Shown: piece by piece, positions 35,809 to 45,280 of the stretch | Numbering within the stretch: the first letter of the stretch is position 1 | Layout: the number at the start of each line of letters is the position of its first letter | NCBI RefSeq assembly: GCF_040549045.1 | Contig: NZ_JBEWTB010000002.1 | Span: 2,494,001 to 2,558,000, forward strand | Origin: Endozoicomonas sp. NE40 | GTDB taxonomy: Bacteria; Pseudomonadota; Gammaproteobacteria; Pseudomonadales; Endozoicomonadaceae | DNA: 64,000 bases | Reading direction: 5' to 3' | The notes under the pieces: model-generated | The model's database searches: none | Told to the model about the DNA's origin: nothing | The model's input: only the letters and a program-made list of their open reading frames with translations | Position numbers and translations under genes: made by a program

Positions 35809-35951
35809 GAATAAAGAGTTCTCTGATAATGTTTATTCATGTCTGACAAGGAGAGGGATATAAAATTCCATGAGTGATGGACAGACAAATGAGGAACGTC
35901 AGGCAAGCAGGAAAGACTGACCACTTATAGTCAGGCTTTCCGTTGCGAGGC

Positions 35952-38900
35952 TTAAAGTCCGTTTTGCAAGATGATAATGGGTGGCAAATCCCTGTTAGAG
36001 GGAGAGGTTGAAGCAGCGTCATCCGGGTCGGGATCTTGCCCTGAGCCGGTTGTACTGTTTAACGGGGGCTGAAGATCAGGCATTAGGGTGGCCTGCCCTT
36101 GTGGAGTGAAGCGAAACCATATGTGACGATTAACGGCTTGAAATCGTTCGTAACCTACTATTAGCGGTGAGTGTGAGCGAATATACTCACGCAGATGATT
36201 TGAGTCTGAAATAGGGTCCGGTTGACTCTGGTTTGGGTCGGTGCTGAAAAAATATGCCCCGTAAGGAAGTGTGCCGCTAGCAGGTGAAGGAAAAATAAAC
36301 ACGATAGGTTTTTTGAGGTAGAAAGCGAATGATTTGAGAAGAGAATATACAGATTGTTTTAGTTTCGTTTCTATTTCCTGGTCGCTATCCGTAAAAAGGT
36401 GGAGAAGACGGGCCATTTGATTGATCGTTATATCTTCTGGTTTTTTTCCCTGTTCATTAAGAATGGTCAATACAGTTTGTATTTCAGGGGCGTTTATTGC
36501 TTTTAACAATTCATGTAAAAAATCATCGGCAGAGACTGGTGCCGGTTCTTCTTCAGAAAAAACATCATTTCCTTCTCTTCCAAGCGATGACACCAGATCA
36601 AACAAATGATCAAATACTTCGTAATTAAATGCCAGATTTTTTGCCAGCCGAACTATTGAACTGTCTTTATATTCAATATTAACAGGGGTAGCTGCATTGC
36701 GCAGTTCCATCAGCAGTGCGGGTAGAAGGCTGTATTGTGTTTCATTCTGCAGGGGTTGGTTGGGCTGGTCAGGTTGGTTGTTTTCAGGCAGGCTGCTGAA
36801 AAAGGAAGAAACTAAATTGCAATCATCTTGCCATTGCTGGTTCAGCGCGGTATCAGGGCTGATCAGTTGTAGCCGGCTTAATGGATCGATAGCGGAAGCT
36901 CCTTCAGTTTCAGTCGCCCTGTTCAGAATCGGGTTTATGAGTCTTTGCAGTTGAAGGGTTTGCCGGTTTCTTTCATTCACAGGGCCTGGTTCAACAGGCA
37001 CCCCATGCGTCATATGGGGTTTTAAAAAAATTCTTTGCCGGGTACATGCAAGGCGTTGAATAAAGAGAATATTGTATATTAACCAGTGATGCTGCTCACT
37101 GGCAGTGTCCAGATTTGACATATAGGCTTCCAGCAGCCCGGTATAGTTGTCGGGCAAAAGATTCAGAAGGTGATCAATCAATTCGTCATCATTCAGAATG
37201 TGGGCTGCCAGAACAGCCCAGATAAATGCTGGAATAGCATCAGGATTATTGTCAAAATTAAAGTTATAGTTTATCAATGTTCTTCTCAGAGGGGCTTCAT
37301 GCTTTTTAAAATTCTCACGCATCAAGGTCAGAAGTATTGAGGTACCCTTGTCGTCTGGCTTTGCTGTCAGTGCTTCTTCAGATAATGATTCCAGAGCCCT
37401 GGATGCTGGTGGCTTGAATACAGGAGTTAACCGGAGGAAAAATGGTGATCCTGTGTGCATTAAAGCGGGAAACTGGCTGACCAGTTCAATCCATAGTGTT
37501 ATATGCGCAGAAAATAAGTCACCAGCACTGGTATCACGAAATATGTCTGCTTCTGTTATCCGGGGCTCTATTTGATCTGAAGATGATGACGGAGGAGGTG
37601 CTTCCTGAGATGAGGTGAACTGGTTTCTTTCAATAATGTCACTCATCAATTTTTCCAGCTCTTCCTGTAAAAAAAACGCAATACTTTCGGGGCTGTCGTG
37701 ATTGATATGATCTCTGAGAAATTCGTTGCAATATGAGTTAATAGCTTCAGATATCTGGCTACGCTCCTGAGTACTGTTTGCTGTTTCACCAGCTTTTTTG
37801 GAATTGCGTCTTATGGTTGATTTGGATTTATTTATTTCTTTCTTAAAATTATCCGAGTTTGTTTTTTTTTCAGCAGTTTTCTGCCGGGCAGGCTGTTCTG
37901 GCAATGAATTTCCTTCTTTATATTCTTCGTTTTGCTGAAAAACGGTGTCTGTTTCTATTTTAGTTTCTGGTGGCTTTTTCTTTTTTTTGCGGTATTTTTT
38001 TTTATTAAGGTTTTCCGGCACATGTTTTTCCTGGTCCTTATTACTCTGCTCTGGTTCGGTTGGTGTTGTCTGGGTTGACTGGTCATTCATACGGCGGGCT
38101 TCCATTTGAGTTGCCACATGGTTATTAACCGTAGCCTCTGTTTGACTTTCCATATGCCTGTGATCAACCGGGGGCTGTGAAAACAAATCAGTCTGTACCG
38201 CCTGAGAGGCTTGTTGTGTTAATTGGCGGTTGGACTGCTGAAGCGATTTTTGCTTTGCCTGATAGGCATTATTTTTCTTTTCCAGTCCATCCATCTTTTT
38301 ATTCTGTTTTTTCAGTGTTGCAGACATCTCACTAAGTTGCTTAGTCAGTTCAGTAATACGAGTCTGATCATTCTGAGTTTGCTGGTGATAACCTTCGACG
38401 CGACTGGAGAGCTCATCATTTTGAGTTGTCAGCTTTTGAGCCTGTTCTGTGACTTCTCGATTGGACTGTCGAAGCGATTCCTGCTCTGCCTGATAGACAT
38501 TATTTCTCTTTGTTAGCCCGTCATTTTGCTTAGCCAGTACATCCATCTTTTTTTCCTGGTTTTTCAGTGTTGCAGACATCTCACTAAGTTGCTTAGTCAG
38601 TTCAGCAATTCTGTCCTGATCGCTCTGAATTTGCTGGCGATAACCCTCGACGCGACTGGAGAGTTCATTATTACGGGCTCTCAGCTCTTGTGCCTGATGG
38701 CTTAGATCCGTGTTTTTTCTGGAAAGCCTTAATTGCTCCTGCTGCTGCGTGGCTTGCCACTGCGATATAGAAGGGGGAGTCACAGGCGGATAAAAATAAT
38801 GTTGTGGGCCTATAAAGTTGTGGCCATGTGGGTAATCAGGAACCCGGGGCGTTGTTGAGGTGTTAGCTAAATGGGTATAAGTAGTGGGTAAGGAGGAATG

Positions 38901-39203
38901 AGGTATGGCCTCTGGAATAACATAGATCTGGCCACCAATCTCCAGACTGTGTTGTCGTTGCTGTTGCGTGCCGTGTATCTCTAAGTCCAAACCAAAGTTT
39001 TGACCCTGACCATCACTGACAACGAGCCTTGAATATTGCCTGTTCTCTTTAATTTCAGTGTGAATAAAACAGGAACCTGGCAGCTGCAGCTGAATTCCAT
39101 TAGTTGATATGCCGAAGTAGTGTTCAAGCCCCTCCGGGGAATAGGCGCTAAGGTATGAACTTGAGAAAATTGCTGAAAAAAACAGCAAAAAACAACATTT
39201 CAT
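35952..39203 (-). CDS. Large secreted coiled-coil protein with duplicated segment (1083 aa)
   Basis: From the ATG at 39203 a signal peptide (MKCCFLLFFSAIFSSSYLSA) leads to about 140 residues with beta character. A coiled coil follows at about 150-335, made of two tandem copies of an 84/77-residue unit (171-254 and 255-331). Then comes a Lys/Glu/Thr-rich low-complexity stretch with basic clusters (KKKYRKKKKKPPETK). The last 600 residues look globular and helical (HILNDDELIDHLLNLLPDNY). It ends SNRDLPPIIILQNGL. No catalytic family recognised. It splits the conserved radC / coaBC neighbourhood and reads as a lineage-specific exported protein. Confidence 0.75.
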   Translation of the reverse strand: MKCCFLLFFSAIFSSSYLSAYSPEGLEHYFGISTNGIQLQLPGSCFIHTEIKENRQYSRLVVSDGQGQNFGLDLEIHGTQQQRQHSLEIGGQIYVIPEAIPHSSLPTTYTHLANTSTTPRVPDYPHGHNFIGPQHYFYPPVTPPSISQWQATQQQEQLRLSRKNTDLSHQAQELRARNNELSSRVEGYRQQIQSDQDRIAELTKQLSEMSATLKNQEKKMDVLAKQNDGLTKRNNVYQAEQESLRQSNREVTEQAQKLTTQNDELSSRVEGYHQQTQNDQTRITELTKQLSEMSATLKKQNKKMDGLEKKNNAYQAKQKSLQQSNRQLTQQASQAVQTDLFSQPPVDHRHMESQTEATVNNHVATQMEARRMNDQSTQTTPTEPEQSNKDQEKHVPENLNKKKYRKKKKKPPETKIETDTVFQQNEEYKEGNSLPEQPARQKTAEKKTNSDNFKKEINKSKSTIRRNSKKAGETANSTQERSQISEAINSYCNEFLRDHINHDSPESIAFFLQEELEKLMSDIIERNQFTSSQEAPPPSSSSDQIEPRITEADIFRDTSAGDLFSAHITLWIELVSQFPALMHTGSPFFLRLTPVFKPPASRALESLSEEALTAKPDDKGTSILLTLMRENFKKHEAPLRRTLINYNFNFDNNPDAIPAFIWAVLAAHILNDDELIDHLLNLLPDNYTGLLEAYMSNLDTASEQHHWLIYNILFIQRLACTRQRIFLKPHMTHGVPVEPGPVNERNRQTLQLQRLINPILNRATETEGASAIDPLSRLQLISPDTALNQQWQDDCNLVSSFFSSLPENNQPDQPNQPLQNETQYSLLPALLMELRNAATPVNIEYKDSSIVRLAKNLAFNYEVFDHLFDLVSSLGREGNDVFSEEEPAPVSADDFLHELLKAINAPEIQTVLTILNEQGKKPEDITINQMARLLHLFTDSDQEIETKLKQSVYSLLKSFAFYLKKPIVFIFPSPASGTLPYGAYFFSTDPNQSQPDPISDSNHLREYIRSHSPLIVGYERFQAVNRHIWFRFTPQGQATLMPDLQPPLNSTTGSGQDPDPDDAASTSPSNRDLPPIIILQNGL
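38211..38693 (-). repeat. Two tandem copies of a 252/231-bp coding repeat
   Basis: Copy one (38442-38693, 252 bp) and copy two (38211-38441, 231 bp) encode near-identical segments sharing ELSSRVEGY and ELTKQLSEMSATLK. A 40-base stretch is identical at 38311 and 38563. The second copy lacks 21 bases (7 codons, one heptad), so coiled-coil phase is kept. Confidence 0.9.
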
Positions 39204-39484
39204 GTTTATGACCATTTGAGCATTTTTTTGTTTGGGTCTTCTGGCAACATCCTTACCGCTTCTTTGGGATTATTAAGAATGTGTTATAAGTGCTGCCAAG
39301 GCAAAGAACAGTAGTTTAGAATCCATCCGATCTAAGATAGTTATTTTTTGTTACGTACAGCCTATGAGATGCCGTTTATGCCTGCAGGTACAAAACAACA
39401 AAGCAGTATAACGACTGTTATCTTTCGACCATTTCAGACAAAATAGCCCGGATAAAATTCTGTACTAACTTTTCAGGAACCTCC

Positions 39485-40714
39485 ATGCAACGCTTATGCA
39501 ATAAACGGATTGTCCTCGGCGTGACGGGTGGTATTGCCGCCTATAAAAGTGCTGAACTGATACGATCGCTCTGCAAGCTGGGGGCGGATGTTCGGGTTGT
39601 AATGACAAAAGCAGCCTGTGAGTTCATTACGCCACTGACGCTTCAGGCTCTTTCCCACAATCCGGTACACCTTGATCTGCTGGATACTCGTGCAGAAGCT
39701 GCCATGGGGCATATTGAACTGGCAAAATGGGCAGATATTGTTCTTGTAGCACCGGCAACCGCTGATTTTATTGCACGCCTTGCGGGTGGACAGGCTGATG
39801 ACCTGTTAACAACGCTGTGTCTGGCAACGGGAGCGCCTATTTGTCTTGCTCCAGCTATGAACCAGGGGATGTGGCGCGATGCCACGACTCAGGAGAACAT
39901 AGCCAAACTGGTGGGAAAAGGGCTGAAAATGTTTGGCCCTGCTGATGGCAGCCAGGCCTGTGGTGATGTCGGCCCCGGACGTATGCTGGACCCTGATTTG
40001 ATCACCCTGCATACCGCAGAAATGTTTAAACACGATATTTTCACTGGCCGAAGTGTATTGATCACTGCGGGACCAACCCGTGAAGACATTGACCCGGTCA
40101 GATATATCTCCAATCACAGCTCTGGAAAGATGGCTTATGCCCTTGCTGAAGTTGCAGTAGAAGCTGGTGCCAAAGTGACGCTTGTGAGTGGTCCGGTGAG
40201 TATAGATAAGCCTGGCCGGGTAAAGACTATTGATGTTATCAGTGCACAGCAAATGCACGATGCGGTTCAGGAGAACATCGAAGGTGTGGATATTTTTATC
40301 GGCTGCGCAGCGGTAAGCGATTATCGTCCGGTTGAGATCCTGAAAGACAAGATCAAGAAAGACCCTAATAATACGGAAGAAATTCTGGAACTCAAGCTGG
40401 TGCGTAACCCGGATATCGTTGCTTCTGTGGCAGCGCGGGATGAAGCCCCGTTTGTGATTGGGTTTGCTGCTGAAACCAGCAATGTCATTGAGTATGCAAC
40501 CAGAAAAATGCAGAAGAAAAAGCTGAACATGATTGTCGCTAATGATGTGTCAGATAAAAGCATTGGTTTTTCCAGTGACATGAATGAGGTGACCGTACTG
40601 GCTGAAGGCATAGAGAAAACGCTCCCGAAAGCTTCCAAGAAAGTACTGGCCCGTAAAATTTTGAATATTGCATCTCGCAGTTACCATCAATGGAGAAGAG
40701 ATCAGGAATCATGA
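39485..40714 (+). CDS. coaBC: Bifunctional phosphopantothenoylcysteine decarboxylase/synthase
   Basis: The CoaC half (1-190) is an FMN-binding flavoprotein decarboxylase, with VTGGIAAYKSAELIR at the start, active-site NHNP-equivalent ALSHNPVH, and PAMNQGMW. The CoaB half ligates cysteine to phosphopantothenate using CTP. It begins GRSVLITAGPTREDIDPVRYISNHSSGKM and contains the dimerisation strand with FVIGFAAET. 409 residues is typical (Dfp). It overlaps dut by ATGA, indicating coupling. Confidence 0.95.
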   Translation: MQRLCNKRIVLGVTGGIAAYKSAELIRSLCKLGADVRVVMTKAACEFITPLTLQALSHNPVHLDLLDTRAEAAMGHIELAKWADIVLVAPATADFIARLAGGQADDLLTTLCLATGAPICLAPAMNQGMWRDATTQENIAKLVGKGLKMFGPADGSQACGDVGPGRMLDPDLITLHTAEMFKHDIFTGRSVLITAGPTREDIDPVRYISNHSSGKMAYALAEVAVEAGAKVTLVSGPVSIDKPGRVKTIDVISAQQMHDAVQENIEGVDIFIGCAAVSDYRPVEILKDKIKKDPNNTEEILELKLVRNPDIVASVAARDEAPFVIGFAAETSNVIEYATRKMQKKKLNMIVANDVSDKSIGFSSDMNEVTVLAEGIEKTLPKASKKVLARKILNIASRSYHQWRRDQES

Positions 40715-41166
40715 GATCCATCAAAACCCGCATTCTGGATAATCGTCTGGGCAATGAGTTCCCAATGCCTGCCCATGCGACCGATGGCTCCGCTGGTATC
40801 GACCTGCGCGCGTGCGTCGATGAGGCGCTGACCCTGGAACCCGGACAGACGGAACTGCTGCCTACCGGAATGGCTATTCATATTGAAGACCCTTCTCTGG
40901 CGGCTATGATTCTGCCTCGCTCAGGACTGGGTCATAAACATGGCGTTGTTCTGGGTAACCTGGTCGGGCTGATTGACTCCGACTATCAGGGACAGCTGAT
41001 GGTATCCTGCTGGAACCGGGGCAATACCACCTTTACTGTCGAACCTGGCGAGCGTATTGCCCAGCTGGTACTGGTGCCTGTTGTTCAGGCTGAGCTGGAT
41101 ATTGTTGACAGTTTTGAAGAAAGTGACCGTGGTACAGGCGGGTTTGGTCATACTGGCAAGCACTGA
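40711..41166 (+). CDS. dut: dUTP diphosphatase
   Basis: A trimeric dUTPase of 151 residues from the ATG at 40711 (MRSIKTRILDNRLG), which overlaps the coaBC stop by four bases. All five motifs are visible: AGIDLRA, PRSGLGHKHG, GNLVGLIDSDYQG, RIAQLVLVPV and RGTGGFGHTGKH. It hydrolyses dUTP to dUMP, keeping uracil out of DNA. An upstream in-frame start at 40690 is unlikely. Confidence 0.95.
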   Translation: MRSIKTRILDNRLGNEFPMPAHATDGSAGIDLRACVDEALTLEPGQTELLPTGMAIHIEDPSLAAMILPRSGLGHKHGVVLGNLVGLIDSDYQGQLMVSCWNRGNTTFTVEPGERIAQLVLVPVVQAELDIVDSFEESDRGTGGFGHTGKH

Positions 41167-41173
41167 TCATAGG

Positions 41174-41187
41174 TGAATATGTATTCA
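41174..41187. promoter_or_regulatory. ARG box (ArgR operator)
   Basis: TGAATATGTATTCA is a near-perfect ArgR half-site pair (TGAATN4ATTCA). It lies 8 bases after the dut stop and about 215 bases before argB. A weaker partner (TGATTAAATAATAT) begins 4 bases later. This suggests arginine-repressed transcription of argB independent of the coaBC-dut transcript. Confidence 0.6.
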
Positions 41188-41403
41188 TTTATGATTAAAT
41201 AATATTGACTTCAAGTCGTGTACTATTCCAGTTGAAATGAATTAAAGTACTTTTTCATTTTGACTGGTGGTTCAGACAGCAAGCAGCCATAAGTGGCTCT
41301 TTCATAGAACGACTCTTTATAGAAAGAGTACGTTTTTCGATCCCGGCGATGAGAAGCGTATTGTCATAGAAAAAAATAAGGTACGTTGAGTACCGGAGAA
41401 GCA

Positions 41404-42357
41404 ATGGAACAGACGACCATGCCCCCGGCAACAGTGACAGAAAGTGTGGATTTTCAGGACAGGGCGCTGGTGCTGACCGAAGCACTGCCTTACCTCCAGC
41501 AATACGCTGGCAAAACCATTGTCGTTAAATACGGCGGCAATGCGATGGAAAACGATGAACTGAAGCGCAGCTTTGCCCGCAGCGTGGTGTTGCTGAAAGC
41601 AGTGGGTATTAACCCGGTTGTGGTGCATGGTGGTGGTCCACAGATAGGCGAAATGCTGAATCGGCTGAATCTGGAAAGCCGGTTTGTTCAGGGAATGCGA
41701 GTGACTGACTCCAGCACAATGGACGTTGTTCAGATGGTGCTTGGCGGGTTGGTTAACAAGGAAATCGTATCCCTGATCAACAGCAATGGCGGCAGAGCGG
41801 TTGGCATTACCGGGAAAGATGGTCGGTTTATCCGGGCAAAACGTCTGAAAGTGACCCATAAAACGCCGGAAATGACAGTGCCTGAAATTATTGATATCGG
41901 GCAGGTGGGTGAAGTGGAGTCTATAGACACCAGCATTGTAGAAATGCTGCAAAACTCTGACTTCATTCCTGTCATTGCTCCCATTGGTGTCGATGATGCA
42001 GGCGCTTCTTACAATATCAATGCGGATCTGGTGGCAGGTAAGCTGGCAGAAGCCCTGAAGGCTGAAAAACTGCTGCTACTGACCAACACCCAGGGATTGC
42101 TGAGCAAGGATGGCGAGTTATTAACCGGCCTGAACGCTGAACAGGTTCAGGCCCTGATTGATGATGGCACCATTTATGGTGGCATGTTGCCCAAAATTCA
42201 GTGCGCCCTGAGCGCTGTCGGTAATGGGGTTAACACAGCACTGATCATTGACGGGCGAGTACCCCATGCATTGTTGCTGGAACTGTTAACCGACCAGGGC
42301 GTTGGCACCCTGATTACCGGAGAACACGTGGAGACGGTATCTGGTTGTAATGGTTAA
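41404..42357 (+). CDS. argB: Acetylglutamate kinase
   Basis: This enzyme phosphorylates N-acetylglutamate in arginine synthesis; 317 residues from the ATG at 41404, with GGAGAA ahead of it. Amino-acid-kinase motifs: VVKYGGNAM, VVHGGGPQIG, the substrate segment NINADLVAGKLAEAL and the LLLLTNTQGLL strand. The length and extended N-terminus fit the hexameric, arginine-feedback-inhibited class. It overlaps slmA by 8 bases. In pseudomonads algC sits between dut and argB; here it does not. Confidence 0.94.
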   Translation: MEQTTMPPATVTESVDFQDRALVLTEALPYLQQYAGKTIVVKYGGNAMENDELKRSFARSVVLLKAVGINPVVVHGGGPQIGEMLNRLNLESRFVQGMRVTDSSTMDVVQMVLGGLVNKEIVSLINSNGGRAVGITGKDGRFIRAKRLKVTHKTPEMTVPEIIDIGQVGEVESIDTSIVEMLQNSDFIPVIAPIGVDDAGASYNINADLVAGKLAEALKAEKLLLLTNTQGLLSKDGELLTGLNAEQVQALIDDGTIYGGMLPKIQCALSAVGNGVNTALIIDGRVPHALLLELLTDQGVGTLITGEHVETVSGCNG

Positions 42358-42940
42358 ACCACAGAAAATTTCTCGCAAAGATCAAATCCTACAGGCTCTG
42401 GCACATATGCTGGAAACATCACCGGGAGTTCGAATCACTACTTCTGCCCTGGCTAAGGAAGTTGGCGTATCGGAAGCAGCGCTTTACCGGCACTTTCCCA
42501 GTAAGGCGAAAATGTTCGAGGGACTGATCGAGTTTATAGAAGAAACCCTGTTTTCCCGCATTGCGCTGATTCTGGATGACGAGCCGGAAGCCCTGAGACG
42601 TTGTGAAAAAATTCTGACGTTGTTGTTAACGTTCTGCGAACGTAACCCGGGGCTGACCCGTATCATCAATGGTGATGCCCTGGCGGGCGAGCCAGATCGT
42701 CTGCGCCATCGAATGATTCAGCTGTTTGACCGACTGGAAACCCAGGTCAAACAGATTTTGCGTGAAGCGGAGATCAATGAAGGCCTGCGTACCCGTTCAA
42801 CAGTTGGTACGACTGCCAACATGATTCTGGCACTGGCTGAAGGCCGCATCAGCCAGTTTGTACGCAGTGAGTTTAAACGCAAGCCTACCGAACTGTGGCA
42901 GGATCAGTGGCAGGATATATCGACAGTTGTTTTCAGATAA
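42350..42940 (+). CDS. slmA: Nucleoid occlusion factor SlmA
   Basis: A TetR-fold DNA-binding protein that stops FtsZ assembly over the nucleoid; 196 residues. The N-terminus SRKDQILQALAHMLE and helix-turn-helix ITTSALAKEVGVSEAALYRHFPSKAKMFEGL are highly characteristic of SlmA. Order dut-argB-slmA combines the E. coli (dut-slmA-pyrE) and pseudomonad (argB-pyrE) arrangements. A terminator follows after 24 bases. Confidence 0.93.
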   Translation: MVKPQKISRKDQILQALAHMLETSPGVRITTSALAKEVGVSEAALYRHFPSKAKMFEGLIEFIEETLFSRIALILDDEPEALRRCEKILTLLLTFCERNPGLTRIINGDALAGEPDRLRHRMIQLFDRLETQVKQILREAEINEGLRTRSTVGTTANMILALAEGRISQFVRSEFKRKPTELWQDQWQDISTVVFR

Positions 42941-42964
42941 TAGTGCCTGCTGGTGTTATTTTTG

Positions 42965-42987
42965 AAAAAGCCCCGTGAGGGCTTTTT
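42965..42987 (+). terminator. Rho-independent terminator after slmA
   Basis: AAAAAGCCC cgtga GGGCTTTTT: a 9-bp stem with a 5-base loop and T-run. Confidence 0.9.
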
Positions 42988-43129
42988 CTTTATCTGAATA
43001 TTCAGGATCTGTATATTCAGATAAAGAAAAATACACCCCGTTTTCACGGTTCTGCTGAAAACATTTACATATCGAGTAACCCCTTTTACCCCTTGATAAT
43101 ACGCCAGTAAATAATAAATGGGGGTGTGT

Positions 43130-45217
43130 ATGAAAAAGTCTCTTTTGGCTGTGAGTATCAGTGTATTGCTGGCTGGTTGCCTTTCTACACCAGAAAGAGC
43201 AACACCAGGAAAAACAGTGCCGTCAAAAGACTGGGTTGAGGTAACCGCTGCTCAGGGGAAGCAGGAAAGCCGGTTAGCCTGTAACAGTGAAACGGCTTCA
43301 GAGCTTTGTGATCTGCGTATTTTCCATATTATGACCGAAGCGTTTGTCGATGGTGACCCTGCAAAAGGGTTTGGTGACGGTTATGGCACCAGTCATCATC
43401 GCGGAGACCTGGCAGGTGTCACTCAATCCCTTGATTACATCAAAACGTCGGGTTTCAATGCCATCTGGCTGACGCCAGTTTTCCACAGCGCACCCATTAC
43501 AGGACAAGATGTCTGGGCGGATAAGCTGGATGCCACAGGCTATTATGCCAGTGATTTTTTTGCGATTGACCCACGTTTTGGGTCCATGGACGATGCCCGG
43601 ACTCTGGTCGAGGAAGCTCATGCCCGGGGGTTGTACGTATTCTTTGATGGTGTTTTCGGACACTTCAAAAATAATGCAAACGACTACCCTTCTCCTTCAG
43701 GCCTGACACTGTCGGAGAGCGGTGCGCCGCAAACCAGCGTTGGGCGTCAGGCAATCTATCCCCGGGATTTGGATTTCTTTAAAGAGGTAGCGACCTACTG
43801 GATCAGGGAGCTGAAGATTGATGGCTGGCGCCTGGATCAGGCCTATCAGGTACCCGTCGAGTTCTGGCCGGAGCTTCGGGCTGCGGTTGAAGACGCTTCC
43901 CGGTCGGTGACCTATAAAAACGATGCGGGCGAAACCGTTAACCCTTTAGGTTATATGGTTGCAGAGATCTGGAACGATGCCGGTTACATTACTGAAACTG
44001 GTTATGGCACGGATGAGACGCCCGCCTTGTATTCAGCTTTTGATTTCCCGGTCAGAACGGCAGTGGTGCAAACTTTTGGCAGCGACAAGGAAGGCAATCA
44101 TAGCCGTCCGGCTACTCATCTTGCCAATGCCATGGGTATGTCAGTGAACTACCCCGATCATGCGATGCCTAACCTGATGCTCAGCACCCACGACGTCCCC
44201 CGTTTTGGAAACCTGCTAAAGCGCGCAAAACTGGCAGACTACGGTTCCGAAGACTACTGGGCAAGACATCGGGCAGCCATGAGTTTTATGGCCGCTTATT
44301 CTGGTCCTCTGACTATGTTCTATAACGAAGAAATCGGTGTACGAACAGAAGATTTTGCCCAACCTGTTTCAAACGACACTTGTGCGATGAGAGGACTGTG
44401 TGATGATCATGTTGGCAGGATTTCCGGGCGTGCGGATGCATTCGGGCTGTCAGAAGACGAAGCGGCTTTGCGTAACTATTTCAACCAGCTGATGCAACTG
44501 CGGGACAGGCATCCGGCGTTATCGAAAGGCACAAGAACGCATATCTATTCTGATGATCGAATCTATATTGATCGCAAAGACAGAGGCGATGAGCATCTGT
44601 TGTATCTGGTGAATGTCAGTGCAGAAGACGTGCAGGTTCAGATAAACGGTTCAGCTATAGGCAGTGAAGGCTCCCTGACTGATCTGATGGATGGATCTGA
44701 AGTTAATGTCAGGCAGAATGTTTACACCCTTCAGCTTAAGGGGTTTGAGAGTCGTTTTCTGAATATTGATTCTGCAACGGAGGTTCAGACAGATATTGGA
44801 CAAGTGTCCACTATAACAGACGATATGGCCCGTTGTGATATTCCGGATGCAGATGGTAAGGGACCGCTGGGTAAAGACATGTGGGTACGGGGCAGCTACC
44901 GGGGAGGCAATAACTTTCTGGCGACTCCGGACAGTCGAAGATTCCGGTACAAGGGTGGTGATCTGTATCAGGTGGTGGTGAATGAATCTCGCTCTACCGC
45001 TTTTTCATTCAAGTTTGCCAGCTCAAACTGGAGCCCGGAAATGGCGGTAAAACGTTCGGCACCGGTACAGTTGGGAAGCATTCAGGATATGACAACGGCG
45101 TCAGGTTACGGTACTGAATCCAGCATTGTGATTCCGGAACCGGGTGAGTATGTCTACAGTTTCAGGATTGATCAGACCGGTCGTGCCGGAAGTCTGTATG
45201 TAGGTCGCTGCCAGTAA
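43130..45217 (+). CDS. GH13 alpha-amylase-family lipoprotein
   Basis: 695 residues from the ATG at 43130 (GGGGGTG ribosome site). Signal peptide with lipobox LLAGC (Cys17). The TIM barrel (about 60-450) has all GH13 conserved regions: Asp236 nucleophile in GWRLDQAY, Glu279 acid/base in VAEIWND, and His354/Asp355 in STHDVPR. The C-terminal 170 residues add a beta sandwich. The cysteines in CAMRGLCDD probably form a disulphide. It likely degrades alpha-glucans at the cell surface; exact specificity (amylase, cyclomaltodextrinase, glucosidase) is open. It lies between slmA and pyrE, which are close neighbours in E. coli, so it is probably inserted. Confidence 0.88.
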   Translation: MKKSLLAVSISVLLAGCLSTPERATPGKTVPSKDWVEVTAAQGKQESRLACNSETASELCDLRIFHIMTEAFVDGDPAKGFGDGYGTSHHRGDLAGVTQSLDYIKTSGFNAIWLTPVFHSAPITGQDVWADKLDATGYYASDFFAIDPRFGSMDDARTLVEEAHARGLYVFFDGVFGHFKNNANDYPSPSGLTLSESGAPQTSVGRQAIYPRDLDFFKEVATYWIRELKIDGWRLDQAYQVPVEFWPELRAAVEDASRSVTYKNDAGETVNPLGYMVAEIWNDAGYITETGYGTDETPALYSAFDFPVRTAVVQTFGSDKEGNHSRPATHLANAMGMSVNYPDHAMPNLMLSTHDVPRFGNLLKRAKLADYGSEDYWARHRAAMSFMAAYSGPLTMFYNEEIGVRTEDFAQPVSNDTCAMRGLCDDHVGRISGRADAFGLSEDEAALRNYFNQLMQLRDRHPALSKGTRTHIYSDDRIYIDRKDRGDEHLLYLVNVSAEDVQVQINGSAIGSEGSLTDLMDGSEVNVRQNVYTLQLKGFESRFLNIDSATEVQTDIGQVSTITDDMARCDIPDADGKGPLGKDMWVRGSYRGGNNFLATPDSRRFRYKGGDLYQVVVNESRSTAFSFKFASSNWSPEMAVKRSAPVQLGSIQDMTTASGYGTESSIVIPEPGEYVYSFRIDQTGRAGSLYVGRCQ

Positions 45218-45235
45218 ACAGGCTTCTCTCGTCTC

Positions 45236-45271
45236 GATAAAGGCTTCCTGTGTCGTACAGAAGCCTTTATC
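45236..45271. terminator. Bidirectional terminator between amylase and pyrE genes
   Basis: A 12-bp stem GATAAAGGCTTC / GAAGCCTTTATC, with further CTGT/ACAG pairing across one bulged C, lies between two convergent genes. Confidence 0.8.
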
Positions 45272-45280
45272 CGGTTTGGT

